From positions 186,001 to 250,000 of the forward strand of contig NZ_VIJZ01000002.1 of NCBI RefSeq assembly GCF_006874425.1: a stretch of DNA of 64,000 bases, in the 5' to 3' direction. The translations under genes were made by a program, and so were the position numbers. This DNA comes from Paenibacillus ottowii (GTDB taxonomy: Bacteria; Bacillota; Bacilli; Paenibacillales; Paenibacillaceae). The notes beneath the pieces are model-generated. The model had not been told where the DNA came from and did no database searches. It saw only the letters and a list, made by a program, of their open reading frames with translations. The stretch's first letter is position 1; each line of letters starts with the position of its first letter. This document shows, piece after piece, positions 1 through 7,009 of the stretch.

Positions 1-5
1 CCCCC

Positions 6-833
6 TTAAAATAGTGTTAATTGGCGATTGTCGAAGTTCATTAGCAGTAGTTCCTCGGTTTCCGTTCCCAATCCATCACCACCAACAACCTGCTTATATG
101 CCTGGAAGGTATCTCTGTTCCAGTTTGGGTAAAGTTCGTCCAGCAACGGATCCGCATAATATGAGAGAACAACGTTTCCCTTCACGTCGTTTAAAATAGC
201 AGCCAAATCTCTGTGTAACTTCTCCGGGCTTTCCTTGTCTTTATCCGTTAAGGCATACTGTTTTTCACGACCGATGTAGGGTGGATCGACGTAAAACAAA
301 ACGTCTTTCCCATCGTATTTAGGAATCAAAGTCCGAAAATCAAAATTCTCAATCATCACACATTTCATCCGTTCAGCGAAAGCACTAAATAACTGGCAGG
401 CGCTTATATACCCTGTCGCTGGGTTGGATCCGGACTTTGTGCTGTGCCTCCATCCTGTTCTTGCTATCTCATTCGCGTTCCCCTGGGATATGCCGGAACG
501 ATTCATGTAGAAAAACCTTACAGCTCTTTCGAACGGATCTCGAGGTAACGGTTCGTTTAGCCATTGCTCGTAAAGCATGCGGCTATATGGCAGGCTTTCG
601 CATTCATTTTGTAACTTCTCCGGTTCTTCCCTCGCAACCATGAGGAAGTTCACTACGTTACCGTCAATATCGTTGTACACCTCATGCGCTACTCTTGGCT
701 TCTGAGAGATTACATGAGCAGCTCCGCCAAAAGGTTCGATATAAACGCGGTGCGCAGGAAACTTGCTTATGATGTGCTGTGCATATTTGCTCTTACCGCC
801 AAACCAGATTAATGGGCTTCGTACTCCTTGCAT
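6..833 (-). CDS. Phage DNA N6-adenine methyltransferase (Dam/D12 class)
   Basis: This 275-aa protein transfers a methyl group from S-adenosylmethionine to adenine in double-stranded DNA. Visible signatures of the D12 class are the N-terminal SAM-binding WFGGK segment (about residues 10-14), EPFGG (33-37) and the catalytic DPPY motif (183-186). In phages such orphan enzymes usually protect the genome against host restriction; no cognate endonuclease is seen here. The ATG follows an AAGGGGG ribosome-binding site in a leader that is repeated before the cytosine methyltransferase just upstream. The gene is 12 bp from that enzyme and in the same leftward operon. Class assignment is firm; target sequence cannot be told. 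Confidence 0.93.
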   Translation of the reverse strand: MQGVRSPLIWFGGKSKYAQHIISKFPAHRVYIEPFGGAAHVISQKPRVAHEVYNDIDGNVVNFLMVAREEPEKLQNECESLPYSRMLYEQWLNEPLPRDPFERAVRFFYMNRSGISQGNANEIARTGWRHSTKSGSNPATGYISACQLFSAFAERMKCVMIENFDFRTLIPKYDGKDVLFYVDPPYIGREKQYALTDKDKESPEKLHRDLAAILNDVKGNVVLSYYADPLLDELYPNWNRDTFQAYKQVVGGDGLGTETEELLLMNFDNRQLTLF

Positions 834-845
834 GGTGTATCCCCC

Positions 846-1592
846 TTATAGACTGTCATTTATGGCTTTTATAGCTGCTAGGATAGGGTATATCTGATAC
901 GGCACCACCGCGTTTCCTAGGGCCTTTATTCTATGCTCGTCCATCCTTCGGGAAACCCCATAAGTCGCTCTACTAAAGTCGGCGGCGGATACTTTAGACC
1001 ATGTACTTGTCTGCAATAATCCCTGAAATTGTTGTTCGGCCCTCTGCCGCATTTGGCTGCGGCCTCGGGAGACCTGCCCCCCCTGTAATCGCTGGCAGTC
1101 GGTGTAGGCAAGAATGAACACCCTTGCTCTCTCATGTTGCGCGTCAACAGCTCCAGCCGGAATAACGAACGGTTGCGCGGTGTAGCCGATGTTGTCCAGG
1201 TCATCAAGCACATCGTCGAGTCCCAATGTGATGTGACCAGCAACATTTTCACCAACAAACCAAGGGGGCCTAATCTCTTGTAGTATCCTGCTAACCTCCG
1301 GCCAGAGATGACGGTCATCTGCTTCGCCTTTTCGCTGCCCGGCGTTACTAAAAGGTTGGCAAGGATATCCGGCGGAAATAATTCCAATTGAGTCTGTGTC
1401 GATTCCATCAGCCTGTAGCCTCTCTTTCGTTACGTTTCGTACATCATCGTAGATTGGGACCATGGGCCAGTGCTTGCGAAGCACTTGCTGCGGAAACGGC
1501 TCACGTTCGCAAAATGCTACCGTCTCCATGCCTGCCCAATGAGCAGCCAAATCAATTCCACCGATCCCAGAGAACAGGCTTAATTTACGCAT
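846..1592 (-). CDS. Phage DNA (cytosine-5) methyltransferase
   Basis: A 248-aa C5-cytosine DNA methyltransferase. Motif I (FSGIGG, about residues 7-12), motif IV with the catalytic cysteine (GYPCQPFS, Cys78), motif VI (GENV, 114-117), a motif VIII-like HERARVF segment and the C-terminal GNAVVP motif X are all present in order. It is short for the family (300-420 aa is usual) because the target-recognition region between motifs VIII and X is only about 60 residues, so activity or specificity may be unusual. The ATG has an AAGGGGG site 8 bp upstream. About two thirds of the gene is overlapped by another open frame that also looks coding. Confidence 0.92.
   Translation of the reverse strand: MRKLSLFSGIGGIDLAAHWAGMETVAFCEREPFPQQVLRKHWPMVPIYDDVRNVTKERLQADGIDTDSIGIISAGYPCQPFSNAGQRKGEADDRHLWPEVSRILQEIRPPWFVGENVAGHITLGLDDVLDDLDNIGYTAQPFVIPAGAVDAQHERARVFILAYTDCQRLQGGQVSRGRSQMRQRAEQQFQGLLQTSTWSKVSAADFSRATYGVSRRMDEHRIKALGNAVVPYQIYPILAAIKAINDSL
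926..1408 (-). CDS. Overprinted phage protein in alternative frame of the cytosine methyltransferase gene
   Basis: A 160-aa ATG-started frame lies wholly inside the cytosine methyltransferase gene on the same strand. Its sequence is not random-looking: it carries PGSEKAK, SGRRLAGYYKRLGPLG, a TPTASDYRGG block and a C-terminal ERLMGFPEGWTS block. From memory these match a recurrent family of small phage/prophage proteins annotated as hypothetical or as methyltransferase fragments (LMGFP-GWT and PTPTA-D blocks). That would make this a true same-strand overprinted gene. No convincing ribosome-binding site precedes the ATG (internal start). An alternative is that the blocks are only the shifted-frame image of conserved methyltransferase codons; conservation analysis would decide. 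Confidence 0.5.
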   Translation of the reverse strand: MESTQTQLELFPPDILANLLVTPGSEKAKQMTVISGRRLAGYYKRLGPLGLLVKMLLVTSHWDSTMCLMTWTTSATPRNRSLFRLELLTRNMREQGCSFLPTPTASDYRGGRSPEAAAKCGRGPNNNFRDYCRQVHGLKYPPPTLVERLMGFPEGWTSIE

Positions 1593-1645
1593 ATGTGTAT
1601 CCCCCTTATGGAGGGCTGTTCCCTCCTTCTTATCCCCTATGGGGC

Positions 1646-1978
1646 CTAATTTCTAGCCCACTTAACCTTAATCCCAGCTATTTCACACGCCTTTTTCATC
1701 CCTTCGCGGAAAGCTGAATCTTCACTAGGGGTTGTTGGACATGGTAGCCCTTCCCTATACAATTCCAATAGCTTTTCTTCCATTGTTTGTTCGACTTCAT
1801 AGCCGATGTATAAAGCACGAATGAGTTTGTCTAGCGGCATACCATTCAGTGGCTTCATTTCTTCCCAAACCCAAACCTCAGTTACGTGCTTTCTAACCAA
1901 ACCTTCAATATCCGAACGTTCCTCTTTCCACAGTTCAATCGCCTTTGCCTGTGCTTTGGTTAAAATCACTTTATCCAT
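1646..1978 (-). CDS. Phage hypothetical protein, 110 aa
   Basis: Not recognised as a named family. The product is a soluble, charged, mostly helical protein with no membrane segment, signal peptide or cysteine cluster beyond two isolated Cys. The ATG is preceded by AGAGAGGA at a proper distance, and it sits between the HNH gene and the cytosine methyltransferase on the same strand with short gaps, which supports it as a real early-operon gene. The N-terminus (DKVILTKAQAKAIE) resembles those of small phage proteins of unknown role that accompany replication genes in Firmicute prophages. No function is proposed. Confidence 0.7.
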   Translation of the reverse strand: MDKVILTKAQAKAIELWKEERSDIEGLVRKHVTEVWVWEEMKPLNGMPLDKLIRALYIGYEVEQTMEEKLLELYREGLPCPTTPSEDSAFREGMKKACEIAGIKVKWARN

Positions 1979-2004
1979 GTGTTTGTCCTCTCTGCCCTTG
2001 GGGG

Positions 2005-2676
2005 CTAATCTTCAAATCGTTCACCATAACCATATGAAGGAGCTGGTTTACTGAAATTGTTCAAGGCATCGGATATCATGATGCTAAATACACTCATTTG
2101 CTTAGTATCCATAGACTCTAGCAACCGAATCTCTTTGCTTTTTAATGAGCGTCCCGCCGCTGTAGTAAGTAAATCCATGACTGGCTTTATAGATTCCAAT
2201 CGTTCCTGCTTTTGAGCTATCAAACGTTCCTGTGCCGCCTGCTTGCGGTTGAACTCTTCCCAATCCTGCTCGTCATACCAAAATCTAGGTCCATGAATCA
2301 GAGAGTATGTTGATATCCAGCTTTGAAGCTCTTCTTCGTTCGTCTGAATACGGTCATGACACAAATCGCAGACACGCATGGCATTGGTCTTAACACCGCG
2401 TCCGCTCCGACCTCTTGGCATTACGTGGTGAGTTTGTGTTGCATTTCGTCCGCAGTTGCACTGGCATAACCCATCCGTTTCCTCAATCAGTTCCTTAACA
2501 ACTTCTGGTGGAAACTCGGCTCGATCAGCCCGGGATGGACGTGACTGGTGGTGAGCAAAGATGTCTTTCTTCCAATCTGGAATCGGATTTCTGCTTTTCT
2601 TTCGCTGTCCAAGGCTGCTGTACGACTTCTTCTCTTTAACTTTTTTCTCCGGTTTCCAGAATGTTTGATGAGACAT
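2005..2676 (-). CDS. Phage HNH endonuclease
   Basis: A 223-aa protein with an HNH nuclease core: a CxCxC zinc-like cluster (CQCNC), the THHVMPRGRSGRG segment, an Asn in KTNAMRVC, and a CDLCHDRI second cysteine pair with the final metal-binding histidine. HNH nucleases nick or cleave DNA with a divalent metal at a beta-beta-alpha-metal fold. The N-terminal 60 residues are rich in Lys/Arg/Ser and probably bind DNA; the C-terminal third is helical. I chose the ATG with AAGGTGG 9 bp upstream over an in-frame TTG 21 bp earlier. It is not next to terS/terL in this window, so a homing or recombination role is as likely as a packaging role. Confidence 0.85.
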   Translation of the reverse strand: MSHQTFWKPEKKVKEKKSYSSLGQRKKSRNPIPDWKKDIFAHHQSRPSRADRAEFPPEVVKELIEETDGLCQCNCGRNATQTHHVMPRGRSGRGVKTNAMRVCDLCHDRIQTNEEELQSWISTYSLIHGPRFWYDEQDWEEFNRKQAAQERLIAQKQERLESIKPVMDLLTTAAGRSLKSKEIRLLESMDTKQMSVFSIMISDALNNFSKPAPSYGYGERFED

Positions 2677-2748
2677 TCTCCCTCGCCACCTTCCCAACAG
2701 ATTGATTCGTATTTTCTGTGCTTATGCTTATATTTTGTGCCTAAACCG

Positions 2749-2931
2749 CTACGGCTCCACTACGGATTTTAGGGGTTCAAGCAGTCCTACTTCCTCTAAA
2801 ATAGAATAATGTTTACACCTTTCTTCCGTTGTTACACGCACTTTATTTATCGTATGTGATGTGTAGAAGGCTACAGCCTGCTGGACCTCAATCGGCTCAT
2901 CTTCGATATTGTTTAAGTCGAGCTTTTTCAC
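2749..2931 (-). CDS. Phage hypothetical protein, 60 aa
   Basis: A small acidic protein of unknown function. It starts with GTG overlapping the stop of the upstream gene (GTGA arrangement) and has a strong GGGAGGGG site just before it, a classical translational-coupling layout. This supports expression despite its small size. The middle segment (QQAVAFYTSHTINKVRVTTEE) is predicted to form helix and strand; no motif is recognised. It belongs to the leftward early operon of the prophage. Confidence 0.62.
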   Translation of the reverse strand: MKKLDLNNIEDEPIEVQQAVAFYTSHTINKVRVTTEERCKHYSILEEVGLLEPLKSVVEP

Positions 2932-3116
2932 AAGCTCCCCTCCCTTATGCGGCGATTATATTTCTCTTGAAAATCACCTTTTATTTTAGGCGGTAAGGTA
3001 TCAATTACCTCATCCCATATGTTCAATAATTCACTGTTAACTGAAGCAAATTTTTGTATATCCACGTAACGTTCCACCAATGCTGTAGTGAACTCATCCA
3101 TTTCTTGTTCTGTCAT
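2928..3116 (-). CDS. Phage hypothetical protein, 62 aa
   Basis: An acidic, helical protein with no recognised domain. The chosen ATG (Met-Thr-Glu-Gln) has GGAGG 8 bp upstream; an in-frame ATG 15 bp earlier lies on the ribosome-binding site itself and is less likely. Its stop overlaps the GTG start of the next gene by four bases, so the two small proteins are probably made together. It is the first gene leftward after the XRE/operator module. No function is proposed. Confidence 0.62.
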   Translation of the reverse strand: MTEQEMDEFTTALVERYVDIQKFASVNSELLNIWDEVIDTLPPKIKGDFQEKYNRRIREGSL

Positions 3117-3242
3117 ACACCATGCCTCCATTACGTTTTTGGTTCCAGTACATTGTTGCTCTTTTGGGTACAGTGTTGCGTTGCGTATCGAATCATTCAG
3201 CGTAGGAAAAGTTTCCTGAACTGATCTTGGCTTGTGCCAACC

Positions 3243-3404
3243 TCACCGGATAATCCCGGCGAACGCTCTGAGCTTAATGACCTGTTTATACTCGCTCAGA
3301 CGAGTTTTTAATTCTTTGATCCAAATTGTAAGTAGGACGAAACTCCATTCGAATTCCCAAAAACCATCTTGCCAGAACACCCATTGCTTGTATGTCTTTC
3401 TCAT
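3243..3404 (-). CDS. Small Trp-rich protein (53 aa), divergent from XRE regulator
   Basis: A 53-residue frame with a very good ribosome-binding site (CGGAGG, spacing about 9) and ATG start. The product begins MRKTYKQWVFWQDGFWEF and is unusual in having five tryptophans in its first 28 residues, then a basic amphipathic C-terminal half. It is not recognised. It is transcribed divergently from a small XRE regulator, and the three copies of a 14-bp operator lie exactly in the shared intergenic space, so the XRE protein very likely controls it. Its size, aromatic content and regulation would suit a small toxin, an anti-host or a superinfection factor, but this is inference only. Confidence 0.6.
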   Translation of the reverse strand: MRKTYKQWVFWQDGFWEFEWSFVLLTIWIKELKTRLSEYKQVIKLRAFAGIIR

Positions 3405-3422
3405 AAAAATATACCTCCGTAA

Positions 3423-3521
3423 ATTCGATATCGTATTTCGAATATTTATTGATTGTCCTAATAATATACGATATCGAATATTAAGTCAACATGCCTTGCT
3501 AAAAATTATTCGCTATCGTAT
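3423..3521. promoter_or_regulatory. Three-copy 14-bp operator between divergent XRE and Trp-rich genes
   Basis: ATTCGATATCGTAT occurs at 3423-3436, its exact reverse complement ATACGATATCGAAT at 3466-3479, and ATTCGCTATCGTAT (one mismatch) at 3508-3521. Start-to-start spacings are 43 and 42 bp, about four helical turns, so the sites lie on one face of the helix. Each contains the palindromic core CGATATCG (CGCTATCG in the third). This is the expected pattern for a small HTH regulator controlling both its own promoter and the divergent gene. Confidence 0.75.
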
Positions 3522-3545
3522 AATTCGGCTGAGAGGTGAAGTACA

Positions 3546-3755
3546 TTGTTTAAAGTGAAACCGAATCTGACACCCTTGTTAAAAAAGAAAGGTATCATTC
3601 AAACGGAATTGTCTGAAATGACTGGAATTCCACAAGGTTCAATTAGTAGATTTGATAAAAACAGCCGCCATGAAGCCTGGCATTTATTCGCTATCGCTAA
3701 AGCGCTAGATGTTGCGATTGAAGATTTGTTTATTACTGAGGAGCAAGAGGATTAA
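3546..3755 (+). CDS. Small XRE-family (Cro/CI-type) regulator
   Basis: A 69-aa protein consisting of a single helix-turn-helix domain; the IIQTELSEMTGIPQGSISRF segment is the HTH and the tail (EDLFITEEQED) is acidic. The start is TTG, chosen because it is the first in-frame start codon after an AGAGGTG ribosome-binding site. It is the only rightward gene within the leftward early operon, and three operator copies lie directly upstream. It probably represses itself and the divergent 53-aa gene. It is clearly distinct from the main CI and Cro genes at 12.6-13.4 kb, so it may be a second regulatory circuit carried as a moron. Confidence 0.85.
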   Translation: MFKVKPNLTPLLKKKGIIQTELSEMTGIPQGSISRFDKNSRHEAWHLFAIAKALDVAIEDLFITEEQED

Positions 3756-3786
3756 TTAAGAACCCTCTATGCTCCTTTTGTTTTGC

Positions 3787-4014
3787 CTAGATCGGATTAA
3801 GAAGTCTTTCAAGCCGTATAACCTCTTTCTGGAGGTACTGAATTAAATCAGCTGCCTCCTCCAGCGCCATGAGCTTCCAGTCATAGGCCATATCTGATAC
3901 CTGGTCTATTGTGGTTCCATACTTCTTGAGGCCTTTCTCATTTTGTTTGTCCAGCAATTCTATGATCCGTCGCGTTACTTCTGGACGTTCAATTTCATTT
4001 TGGGAGTGTTTCAT
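3787..4014 (-). CDS. Phage hypothetical protein, 75 aa (MazG/pyrophosphohydrolase-like helices)
   Basis: A short, all-helical protein. The C-terminal ALEEAADLIQYLQKE segment resembles the E-E-x-x-D metal-binding helix of all-alpha NTP pyrophosphohydrolases, and the GLKKYGTTID segment is of the kind seen in phage proteins annotated as dATP/dGTP pyrophosphohydrolase-like. If so it would clean up nucleotides or signalling molecules during replication. It is shorter than full MazG domains (about 90-100 aa), so the function is tentative. It starts with ATG overlapping the stop of the gene upstream by four bases. Confidence 0.65.
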   Translation of the reverse strand: MKHSQNEIERPEVTRRIIELLDKQNEKGLKKYGTTIDQVSDMAYDWKLMALEEAADLIQYLQKEVIRLERLLNPI

Positions 4015-4325
4015 TTTATCTCCTCCTCCACTTCCGAAAGAATAAGCGCATTACCCTCAAATTTCATCTCCGCTTGATTTGAGTCACTTATTGGCCCCCA
4101 ATGGTTATTAGTTTGCATGATACGAACTATATCAGTGGCATATGGTTCGTCTGTGTTAACTACCAGATACGTATTAAGTGGAGGCTTTCTGTCCAGAAGC
4201 CGCAGCTCTTGAATCTTCCACAGAATACGAGATAGATCACTTTTCTCACGTTCATCAAGGTATTTACTGATATCCTCATTTTTTAATACGGTGAATTTGA
4301 CTTGCACTCCGGCCAGTTCTGGCAT
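4011..4325 (-). CDS. Phage hypothetical protein, 104 aa
   Basis: Not recognised beyond being typical of phage early regions. The sequence is mixed alpha/beta: an N-terminal strand (VQVKFTVLKNEDISKYL), a helical middle and a C-terminal half with the repeated pattern TYLVVNTDEPYATDIVRIM. There are no cysteines or membrane segments. Its stop overlaps the next gene's ATG (ATGA), so it is translationally coupled to the MazG-like protein. It lies directly downstream of the DUF1064 nuclease gene in the operon. Confidence 0.65.
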   Translation of the reverse strand: MPELAGVQVKFTVLKNEDISKYLDEREKSDLSRILWKIQELRLLDRKPPLNTYLVVNTDEPYATDIVRIMQTNNHWGPISDSNQAEMKFEGNALILSEVEEEIK

Positions 4326-4394
4326 TTTTCATCTTCCCTTCTGCTCGTTTGAGTAATTTATTCGCATCCCGTTTCCGAGCCGCTCTCTCCTTCT

Positions 4395-4787
4395 TCACTT
4401 GCTGTAACAGAACAAATTCCCCTCGATGCTTTGTAAGTAATGCATAGTCGGATATTTACCTTGAAACAGCTTCAATTTAACTCTAAAAGTAGACGTTTCC
4501 GCTCCTTTTATGTCAATAACTCGTTCGCTTCCATCCAGCGCAGTCACAAGGAAATCTGCTATATACGTCACCTTCGGCTTTTCCTGCAAGACAAATTTGG
4601 GTTGACAACTAAAATCTTTGATCTCGCCATACTGTTTCTGCCTAAGAAGCTCTATATAATACTCTCCTTCCATTCGAGAATCGAAGTAGGTTCCGGTCAC
4701 ATCAAGGTTGTATTTCTCTATCTCAGCTATTGTAAAAAGTGTCCCATCGTCCGTAACGACTACTTTACTGGCATTATATTTGCTCAT
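4395..4787 (-). CDS. DUF1064 family PD-(D/E)xK nuclease-like phage protein
   Basis: The 130-aa product matches the DUF1064 pattern: an N-terminal KYNAS segment, SRMEGEYYIELL with a conserved Glu, a QPKFVL strand, then YIADFLV and VIDIKG. The Glu...Asp...Asp-x-Lys order is the PD-(D/E)xK nuclease active site. Family members sit in phage replication modules and are thought to act like Holliday-junction resolvases or branched-DNA nucleases, taking the place of RusA. It is immediately followed upstream by the sliding-clamp gene with no gap (stop of the clamp touches this ATG), so it is co-translated with replication functions. Confidence 0.8.
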   Translation of the reverse strand: MSKYNASKVVVTDDGTLFTIAEIEKYNLDVTGTYFDSRMEGEYYIELLRQKQYGEIKDFSCQPKFVLQEKPKVTYIADFLVTALDGSERVIDIKGAETSTFRVKLKLFQGKYPTMHYLQSIEGNLFCYSK

Positions 4788-5918
4788 TTAATCTACCGTC
4801 CTGTATGGCTGAACCACATGGACACTTTGATGATCTTCGTTGCTGAGAATGAAAATAGACTTCATTTTGCCTGTGAAAACCAAAGTGACTTTTTCCCCAT
4901 CCAAAGCTTTTAAAGCATCCATAGCATACTTAGAATTCAAGGAAATGGTTAGCTCCTGCCCAGTAAACTTAATAGGAACAATACTTTCACTTGCCTTACC
5001 CGTTTGCTTTCCTTTTCCACGAATATTTATTTCTTTTTCAGTTACATCAAGCCTAACCATATTATTTTTCTCTTCTTTTGCCAGGGTGTAAATAAGTTCA
5101 ACGGACTCCAAAAATTCTTGTTTATTTATCTCAATCCTCGTACCACTGTCAGGAACAATGACCATCTGGTGTATGTCTGGATACTCACCCTCCAGAACAC
5201 GAGAGTAAAAAGTGAATCTCTCTGTGCGAGCAAAGGCATAGACTACCTGATCGTCCCTCCCTTTTGAAAATCCGAATTGAACATCGTCTTTATCTGTAAT
5301 GATCTTCTGTAGTTCAACCAAACCCCTTGCTTCGATCACGGCACTCCCAAAGTCACCCGATTCAATAACCTTCTCTGTTTTTGAAAGGCGATGCCGATTG
5401 GTTGCTTCCATTCCTATTTTCCCGTTCTTTAGATAGACATTTGCTCCAGTTAGTATAGGCATGCCTTTACCATCAATGTCTGCCGCGAAGATAGCCTTTT
5501 TGAATAACCCCCTTAGATCTTTCCCTGTAATTTCAATATATTCATTGTCATTTATTGAAGGAGGCGGAGGAAATTCCTCGGGGTCCAATCCTGCCATTTC
5601 AATTTCTTTATTCCGAGACGTGATAATTACATTCAGACCATCTTTAGACTCAATCCGAACATTACCGCTTAATTTCTTGAGCATTTCCAAAAACAGTTTA
5701 GGTAGCACTATCTTTCCATTCCGTTCGATTTGAACATGTTCCTCAAAAATATATGACTGGATTGTTGCTCTATCGTCAGTACCAGTCACAGTTAAGCCCT
5801 CGTGATTGGCTTCGATTAAGAAGCAACCAAGTACCGGCATGATGCTTTTGGCTGAAATAGCTTTACTTGCGTCCTCTAAAGCTTCAGCTAGTAATGCGCT
5901 GTCTACTACTATATTCAT
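4788..5918 (-). CDS. Phage-encoded DNA polymerase sliding clamp (DnaN-like)
   Basis: A 376-aa homologue of the bacterial beta clamp, the ring that tethers DNA polymerase III to DNA. The length is that of a complete three-domain clamp. It opens MNIVVDSALLAEALEDASKAI, has the domain-1 IMPVLGCFLIEA strand, a central GKGMPILTGANVYL segment and a C-terminal SVHVVQPYRT end that resembles the hydrophobic-pocket tail of cellular clamps (usually ending in PMR). I start it at the ATG with GGAGG 9 bp upstream, 12 codons inside the longest frame, overlapping the zinc-ribbon gene by 35 bases. Carrying its own clamp suggests the phage recruits or replaces host replisome parts, or feeds the clamp to its own nucleases. 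Confidence 0.9.
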   Translation of the reverse strand: MNIVVDSALLAEALEDASKAISAKSIMPVLGCFLIEANHEGLTVTGTDDRATIQSYIFEEHVQIERNGKIVLPKLFLEMLKKLSGNVRIESKDGLNVIITSRNKEIEMAGLDPEEFPPPPSINDNEYIEITGKDLRGLFKKAIFAADIDGKGMPILTGANVYLKNGKIGMEATNRHRLSKTEKVIESGDFGSAVIEARGLVELQKIITDKDDVQFGFSKGRDDQVVYAFARTERFTFYSRVLEGEYPDIHQMVIVPDSGTRIEINKQEFLESVELIYTLAKEEKNNMVRLDVTEKEINIRGKGKQTGKASESIVPIKFTGQELTISLNSKYAMDALKALDGEKVTLVFTGKMKSIFILSNEDHQSVHVVQPYRTVD

Positions 5919-6042
5919 AAGGTTTGACCTCCATTTCGCTATCATTTTTGGCATTTGGGTTGCATTCCGGGCATGGTCCCATCATCAACATTGAGCCACG
6001 AAACTGGTACGCCACCTTGCTACCTCCGCATGTTCTGCACAT
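5884..6042 (-). CDS. Small zinc-ribbon phage protein, 52 aa
   Basis: A 52-residue frame starting MCRTCGGSKVAYQFRG with a second cysteine pair (CPEC) about 20 residues later, giving a CxxC...CxxC zinc ribbon. It lies between the helicase loader and the clamp and overlaps the clamp start by 35 bases; the ATG follows a GGGGGTAAGCAT leader, where GGGGG is a plausible ribosome-binding site. Such tiny zinc-finger proteins are common next to DnaC-type loaders in Firmicute phages; a role in nucleic-acid binding within the replisome is likely but unproved. Confidence 0.7.
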   Translation of the reverse strand: MCRTCGGSKVAYQFRGSMLMMGPCPECNPNAKNDSEMEVKPYEYSSRQRITS

Positions 6043-6046
6043 ATGC

Positions 6047-7003
6047 TTACCCCCTACGTCTATTCCGTCCGCCTACTGGCAGTATTTTTACAAATGGTTC
6101 TATTCGCTCAAAGATCCGGGCCGCTTTTTTGTCATTCTGTTTCTGTTCGCTCGGCTTGCTGTCTTTCACATTCGCCAAGTGTTGTTTCAACTCACTCATG
6201 GTTAAATTCGATGTGTAGATCGTCGTTAGGCGTTCCATCCGCCGCTGAAGTATTGGTCCCAGGACTTCATCCCTTGTCCAAGTCGTTAATGACTCGGCCC
6301 CGATATCATCCAATATCAACACAGGAACTGTTCTCAAAGCATCAAGTTTACTTTCAACTGTCTCTGTCTTTGAGCCAATTGCATCCTTAACCTCCAGTAG
6401 GAAATCAGGAACATAGACCATCAGTACGCTTACGTCACGCTTAGCCAACTCTTGGGCAATGGCACCAACAATACGACTTTTGCCTACACCCATTTGACCG
6501 TAAAAGTACAAACCTTTTGTTGTTTCACCTGGTACAAATTCATCACAAAAGTTTATTGCCGCTACAATTGCAGATATCCGCTGCGGGTCAGGTTCAATGT
6601 CTTCAAAGGTGGCATTCAGGATGTGAGCCGGGATGTAGTGGCTCTTGATCCTCTGACCTATCCCTTGTTCCCGTTCGTAAGCAGCCAGCAATGGGCATTT
6701 TCGAAGTCGAAAGACCAGTTCATCACCTTTGGTCGGGCTAGGTTCTGCAACGCTTGTATGCCCCTTCTGTTCGTTCTGGCAATCCAGTAAACCCGGGCAC
6801 TCGCTGCATTTATCGCAATAGGATATATGCTGTGATAGATCTCTATATCGTTTGGGTTCTGTCAAATCGTCCGTTCTGTCTGGAAACTCAGCTTTCAGCC
6901 GATGAACCTCAGGATGGTTTGCTAGACGTTCCAACACCGCAGCCTGTCTCTTGGCAAAACCATCGGGTATTAATGCCTTTAGTTCTTTTCCGAAGCTCTC
7001 CAT
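6047..7003 (-). CDS. Phage DnaC/DnaI-type replicative helicase loader ATPase
   Basis: A 318-aa AAA+ ATPase that loads replicative helicase onto the phage origin. Walker A is GQMGVGKSR (about residue 170), Walker B is LILDDIGAE (about 230), and a sensor-1 YTSNL follows. The N-terminal third has a cysteine cluster (CDKCSECPGLLDC), comparable with the zinc-containing helicase-binding domain of B. subtilis DnaI rather than E. coli DnaC. It follows the initiator gene by only 6 bp, the standard initiator-loader pair of siphophages. No phage helicase is seen in this window, so the host DnaB-type helicase is probably hijacked. Confidence 0.9.
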   Translation of the reverse strand: MESFGKELKALIPDGFAKRQAAVLERLANHPEVHRLKAEFPDRTDDLTEPKRYRDLSQHISYCDKCSECPGLLDCQNEQKGHTSVAEPSPTKGDELVFRLRKCPLLAAYEREQGIGQRIKSHYIPAHILNATFEDIEPDPQRISAIVAAINFCDEFVPGETTKGLYFYGQMGVGKSRIVGAIAQELAKRDVSVLMVYVPDFLLEVKDAIGSKTETVESKLDALRTVPVLILDDIGAESLTTWTRDEVLGPILQRRMERLTTIYTSNLTMSELKQHLANVKDSKPSEQKQNDKKAARIFERIEPFVKILPVGGRNRRRG

Positions 7004-7009
7004 GTGGCA

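Noticed and set aside
1388..1717. 109-codon rightward frame opposite the cytosine methyltransferase start
   Set aside because: Antisense to the conserved motif region with no ribosome-binding site or family features.
4315..4397. Short GTG frame between the DUF1064 gene and the 104-aa gene
   Set aside because: It would encode a Lys/Arg-rich peptide that overlaps the next gene, without a ribosome-binding site.
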